A stretch of DNA of 64,000 nucleotides from an uncultured Blautia sp. (GTDB taxonomy: Bacteria; Bacillota_A; Clostridia; Lachnospirales; Lachnospiraceae): the NCBI GenBank assembly GCA_905209435.1, contig CAJLTE010000001.1, positions 41,642 to 105,641 on the forward strand, written 5' to 3'. The number at the start of each line of letters is the position of its first letter. Position 1 is the first letter of the stretch. The translations under genes and the position numbers were made by a program. A model generated the notes under the pieces. That model was given only the letters and a program-made list of their open reading frames with translations. It was not told the origin of the DNA and searched no databases. Of this stretch, positions 60,950 through 64,000 are shown in pieces.

Positions 60950-61002
60950 AGATTCTGACAAGAAAGAAATGCCTGTGAACAGCAATTTCTAAATATTGTC
61001 AG

Positions 61003-61068
61003 TAAAAAACTATCCTGGTAAGTACGAGGCCTGGAGACCTTGCTGCTTTTTCAGGATAGTTTTATTTT
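61003..61068 (+). terminator. Terminator of the second MATE gene
   Basis: AAACTATCCTG pairs with CAGGATAGTTT across a 34-base loop, followed by TATTTTG. Confidence 0.82.
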
Positions 61069-61111
61069 GAGAAAAGGATTTCATTGTCTGGTATAAACTT
61101 TTTCGATTCAT

Positions 61112-61588
61112 TTATGATTCATTTACTAATTTTCCCGTCATATGTTCAGGAGTCAGCTCCAAAACAAGTACTCTGGGGCCAAAATGAGAAATTTCTTTTT
61201 CAAGATATTCCTTATCATCCGTAAACTTCAGACACAAATTTGTACAGGCCTCCATAGCCTTATCTAAATCAGTAACAGGACGGAGTCTGCCAAAAACAAT
61301 CACACTTTTAATATTTAAAGACCATTCGCCTTCTTTTCGATATCCCTGGTCATATACACAATAAGAGACCTTATCACAGCTGTGAATTGCGTCAATTTTA
61401 TGTCCTTCCACAGCACCATGAAAATAAAGTTTCCCAGTTACTTCGTCATACCAGTGATCCATAGGGACTCCATAAGGATACCCATCATCTCCCAGCACTG
61501 AAAGTACACCACGCGGCTCATTCTTCAGAACCTCGATACATTCCTCCTTGCTCAGCTCCTGTTTAAATCTTCTCATCTTACGAAACAT
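61112..61588 (-). CDS. Pyridoxamine 5'-phosphate oxidase-like FMN-binding protein
   Basis: A 158-residue split-barrel flavoprotein of the PNPOx-like family. Start RRFKQELSKEECIEVLKNEP, flavin-site block RGVLSVLGDDGYPYGVPMDH and YFHGAVEGHKIDAI are typical of the 5-nitroimidazole-reductase-like (Nim) group. ATG at 61588 is chosen because GAGGG lies six bases upstream; the in-frame ATG at 61594 would touch the ribosome site. Probably binds FMN and reduces a small substrate. Single-gene unit. Confidence 0.9.
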   Translation of the reverse strand: MFRKMRRFKQELSKEECIEVLKNEPRGVLSVLGDDGYPYGVPMDHWYDEVTGKLYFHGAVEGHKIDAIHSCDKVSYCVYDQGYRKEGEWSLNIKSVIVFGRLRPVTDLDKAMEACTNLCLKFTDDKEYLEKEISHFGPRVLVLELTPEHMTGKLVNES

Positions 61589-61687
61589 AATCATCCCTCA
61601 TTTCTAATACTATCAGTTTTTAAATTGTATCACAGATACACAGCTCAAAGCACAATGCATTATGCCGATATGCCCTTGAATTACCAG

Positions 61688-61890
61688 CGTAGAAAAATAG
61701 TTTGTTTTATGTGCATTTGCAGGTGTCTTAGATATTCTTAGTTCGCAAAAATCTGTGTTATGAGAAATCAGAGACACTGTCTGAGCGCTGCGAGTTTGGC
61801 TCTGATTTCTCATGCTTTTAGCAGATTTTGGGGGACTTAGAATATCTTAGATACCGAAACCGCACATAAAACAAACTATTTTTCTGCGCG
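61688..61890. repeat. 200-bp imperfect inverted repeat
   Basis: The left arm (from CGTAGAAAAATAGTTTGTTT at 61688) and right arm (ending AAACTATTTTTCTGCGCG at 61890) are reverse complements for most of their length. Paired blocks include AGAAAAATAGTTTGTTTTAT with its complement at 61867-61886, TTAGATATTCTTAG with the block near 61836-61850, AAAATCTG with CAGATTTT, and TGAGAAATCAGAG (61761-61773) with CTCTGATTTCTCA (61800-61812). The loop is only about 26 bases. No plausible protein. The rest of the 491-bp gap holds no other recognised feature. Confidence 0.85.
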
Positions 61891-62079
61891 TTCCTTCTCC
61901 ATTATAAAATTTTTTACATCCAAAAGCAATTGCCTTCATAACAGTAAACAGGAAAGATACAAAAACTTTTTTCAGGTTGCCATCTGCGAAAAACAAGAAT
62001 ATAATATTTATACTGAAACACAATCACTACAGCAACTTACACAAACAGAAAAAAGCAATCATTAAACGGAGACACCCAA

Positions 62080-62520
62080 ATGGACTACAGAAAGTTCGGC
62101 GAATGCTATTATATAAGAATGGATCGCGATGACGAGATCATCAGCACAATCCTCGAAATATGCAAAAAAGAAAACATCAAGTCAGCAATTTTTTCTGGTA
62201 TCGGTGGATGTAAGGATGCAGAAATCCAGACATTCATCCCGGAGACAGGCAGTTTCGAAGAACAGCACATTTCCGGAATGCTTGAACTTGCATCCCTGAA
62301 CGGAAACGTTGTTACAGACAAAAATGATGTCTACTATCATCACACCCACGCAGTTTTCTCCTACAAAGATGGCGAAAAACACTGCATGGCGGCCGGTCAT
62401 ATGAAATCGATTACCGTATTATATACCGCAGAAATCGAATTACGCCCTGTAACAGGAGGAACCATAAAGCGGAAATACGATCCCGAAACAGGAACTGGAT
62501 TCTGGGATTTTGAAATTTGA
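62080..62520 (+). CDS. PPC/DUF296 domain protein
   Basis: A 146-residue plant-and-prokaryote-conserved (PPC) domain protein. Family features: DDEIISTILEICKKENIKSA, SGIGGCKDAEIQTF, and the metal-binding His cluster HHTHAVFSY with AAGHM. Some members are called DNA-binding by similarity to AT-hook proteins, but this one has only the PPC domain and its function is unknown. It may trimerise around a metal. Own unit; the terminator that follows overlaps the start region of the next gene. Confidence 0.88.
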   Translation: MDYRKFGECYYIRMDRDDEIISTILEICKKENIKSAIFSGIGGCKDAEIQTFIPETGSFEEQHISGMLELASLNGNVVTDKNDVYYHHTHAVFSYKDGEKHCMAAGHMKSITVLYTAEIELRPVTGGTIKRKYDPETGTGFWDFEI

Positions 62521-62524
62521 ATTC

Positions 62525-62553
62525 TTGTACAAACCTCCAAACTGATGTAAGAT
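62525..62553 (+). promoter_or_regulatory. Promoter of trmH embedded in a terminator arm
   Basis: TTGTAC (62525-62530), 17 bases, TAAGAT (62548-62553). The spacer is the left arm of the terminator. Expected start of transcription is base 62560, beyond the left arm. Confidence 0.55.
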
Positions 62554-62582
62554 AAGATTACTCAGTTTGGAGGTTTTTTTTT
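62529..62582 (+). terminator. Terminator overlapping the trmH ribosome site
   Basis: AAACCTCCAAACTGA (62531-62545) pairs with TCAGTTTGGAGGTTT (62562-62576), followed by T to 62582. The GGAGG in the right arm is the only ribosome site for the ATG at 62583. Confidence 0.9.
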
Positions 62583-63410
62583 ATGTTTAACGAAATAAAA
62601 GATTTCGCTGCGCCGGAACTGGATGTATATGCCAGAACATCCGAGGTGCAGCTTTTAAGATATTATGAACCGGAACCGGGAATTTTCATTGCGGAAAGCC
62701 CGAAAGTAATCGAACGAGCCCTGAATGCGGGATACCACCCCATCTCTTTTCTGGTAGAACACAAAGATCTGGAGGGGGAAGCAGAGGAACTGTTGCAGCG
62801 TTTTCCAGAAGTCCCGGTCTATACGGCAGAATATGAACTTCTGGTCAAGCTTACCGGATTTGCTCTTACACGCGGAATGCTCTGCGCAATGCGCAGAAAT
62901 CCACTGCCATCCGTAGAAGAAATCTGCAAAAACGCCAGCCGCATAGCAGTACTTGAGAATGTGGTAAACCCTACGAACATCGGAGTTATTTTCCGTTCAG
63001 CAGCAGCACTCCATATGGATGCAGTGCTTTTAACCAGCGGATGCAGTGACCCGCTCTACCGCCGCGCAGCCAGGGTCAGCATGGGGACCGTATTCCAGAT
63101 TCCCTGGACCTACTTTGACAAAAAATCCGCCTGGCCGCAGGATGGAATGCAGATTCTGCAAAAACTCGGATTCAAAACAGCCGCAATGGCCCTGCGTGAC
63201 GACTCCGTAGGAATCGATGATCAGGCACTCCAGTCAGAAGAAAAACTGGCAGTCATTCTCGGAACCGAGGGCGACGGCCTCGCATCACAGACTATCGCAG
63301 ACTGCGATTATACAGTAAAAATACCAATGTCCCACGGAGTAGATTCATTGAATGTAGCTGCAGCAAGCGCAGTGGCATTCTGGGAGTTGGGACAGAGAGG
63401 AGAAAATTAA
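62583..63410 (+). CDS. TrmH/SpoU family RNA 2'-O-methyltransferase
   Basis: A 275-residue SPOUT methyltransferase. N-terminal substrate-recognition part (about 1-110), then motif 1 LENVVNPTNIGVIFRSAAAL, motif 2 AVILGTEGDGLASQTI and motif 3 IPMSHGVDSLNVAAASAVAF, which form the knotted SAM site. It methylates a ribose in rRNA or tRNA; the exact target is unknown. Its stop codon lies 2 bases before the next start. The ribosome site lies in the arm of a terminator, see findings. Confidence 0.93.
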   Translation: MFNEIKDFAAPELDVYARTSEVQLLRYYEPEPGIFIAESPKVIERALNAGYHPISFLVEHKDLEGEAEELLQRFPEVPVYTAEYELLVKLTGFALTRGMLCAMRRNPLPSVEEICKNASRIAVLENVVNPTNIGVIFRSAAALHMDAVLLTSGCSDPLYRRAARVSMGTVFQIPWTYFDKKSAWPQDGMQILQKLGFKTAAMALRDDSVGIDDQALQSEEKLAVILGTEGDGLASQTIADCDYTVKIPMSHGVDSLNVAAASAVAFWELGQRGEN

Positions 63411-63412
63411 AA

Positions 63413-63880
63413 ATGTCCTTAGAAAAAGCAGAAAAATATTTGAAAGAGAAAGGCTTCCTTGACCATGTGCTCGAATTGGAAGCTTCCACTGCTACAGTAA
63501 CAGAAGCTGCGGCAGCACTCCACGTAGAACCTGGCATGATTGCAAAAACTATGTCATTTCTTCAGGGAGACAAAGCAGTGCTGATCTTAACAGAGGGCAC
63601 AGCCAGAGTAGACAACAGAAAATATAAGGATACATTTCATATAAAAGCAAAAATGATCCCCTTTAATGACGTGGAAACAGTAATCGGTCACGCTCCTGGC
63701 GGCGTATGCCCATTCGGAATTAATGAGGGGATTGAAGTTTACCTGGACGAAAGTCTGAAACAATTCGATACTGTATACCCGGCTGCCGGAAACGACCACA
63801 GTGCCGTAAAACTCACAATCCCTGAACTGGAGCAGGTATCAGAAGCAAATGGATGGGTAGATGTGTGTAAAGAAGTTTAG
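63413..63880 (+). CDS. YbaK/EbsC family aminoacyl-tRNA deacylase-like protein
   Basis: A 155-residue single-domain protein of the YbaK/ProX fold. Typical blocks: VEPGMIAKTMSFLQGDKAVL (conserved Lys near residue 46), ARVDNRKYKD and GHAPGGVCPFGINEGIEVYL. Stand-alone members hydrolyse mischarged aminoacyl-tRNA such as Cys-tRNA(Pro) or Ala-tRNA(Pro). Directly follows the RNA methyltransferase gene with GAGGAG overlapping its end, so both may serve tRNA quality. Confidence 0.92.
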   Translation: MSLEKAEKYLKEKGFLDHVLELEASTATVTEAAAALHVEPGMIAKTMSFLQGDKAVLILTEGTARVDNRKYKDTFHIKAKMIPFNDVETVIGHAPGGVCPFGINEGIEVYLDESLKQFDTVYPAAGNDHSAVKLTIPELEQVSEANGWVDVCKEV

Positions 63881-63947
63881 ATTTCGGAGTGATAAGATAA
63901 CTGTTAAGAAAATGATATAAAAAGTAAATGACATTTCATTATAGCAA

Positions 63948-64000
63948 TTTAACCAAATCAAGTAAGTCCCCTGCTTCAATTGCGAAAAGCAATAAGCAGT
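63948..64000 (+). repeat. Dispersed hairpin element, copy 3 (cut by window end)
   Basis: Head TTTAACCAAATCAAGTAAG and core CTTCAATTGCGAAAAGCAAT match copy 2 almost exactly; inner stem CTGCTT/AAGCAG is fully paired here. The outer right arm lies beyond the window. Confidence 0.78.

Noticed and set aside
61613..61813. 66-residue leftward reading frame
   Set aside because: It lies in the arm of the large inverted repeat and has no coding character.

Overview
The window looks like chromosomal DNA of a low-to-mid GC gut Firmicute of the Lachnospiraceae, probably Blautia or a close relative. The evidence is the typical gene set (Tex, DUF975, GH29, permuted GH3, GPH and MATE transporters, a YedE/TusA cluster), AGGAGG-type ribosome sites, and intrinsic terminators after most transcription units. 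No rRNA, tRNA or CRISPR array was seen.

Layout. 1-4.3 kb: prfB with its programmed frameshift, then an ACT protein, homoserine dehydrogenase and aspartokinase. 4.3-9.9 kb: DUF975 protein, a small membrane protein, an M28 peptidase and tex. 9.9-12.4 kb: a leftward pair, radical SAM protein plus partner glycosylase, behind a LexA-type operator and an apparently leaderless promoter. 12.5-15.4 kb: LysR regulator, HPr-like protein without the active-site histidine, DUF1294 protein, MscS channel. 15.5-18.2 kb: a broken opp operon in which the start of the binding-protein gene is joined to the end of a permease gene, with intact oppD and oppF. 18.2-23.8 kb: DeoR regulator, CutC, transglutaminase-like protein, alpha-L-fucosidase. 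24-27.3 kb: a secreted protein divergent from a lone precorrin-2 methyltransferase coupled to an ABC exporter. 27.4-31.5 kb: LysR, cysteine-desulfurase-like enzyme, YedE, TusA and a frameshifted DUF3343 gene (selenium/sulfur handling). 31.6-37.7 kb: FUSC protein, FMN riboswitch and ribU, MNT/HEPN pair, Nudix hydrolase, GH3 enzyme with inverted domain order.

37.9-47.1 kb holds the most interesting metabolic unit. A GntR regulator and a downstream operon share a TACGT-N3-ACGTW operator. The operon encodes a cytoplasmic clan GH-A-like hydrolase, an Asp/Glu-racemase-fold protein with one cysteine, a sugar ABC transporter without ATPase, a split transketolase and a D-2-hydroxyacid dehydrogenase. 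It looks like a complete uptake and degradation route for an unidentified glycoside. 47.4-49.7 kb: AEC and MATE transporters. 49.9-51.8 kb: an IS200/IS605 element with tnpA and tnpB. 52-58.5 kb: PD-(D/E)XK protein, ferredoxin-like aldo/keto reductase, ROK regulator, zinc dehydrogenase, GPH symporter. 58.5-59.3 kb: wreckage of a sensor kinase and a glycosidase. 59.6-64 kb: MATE pump, flavin-binding protein, a 200-bp inverted repeat, PPC protein, TrmH methyltransferase and YbaK-type deacylase.

Beyond the genes, the window carries a dispersed intergenic hairpin family (copies near 24.8, 49.8, 53.2 and 64.0 kb) whose outer arms differ yet still pair, and several compact regulatory arrangements described under the findings.
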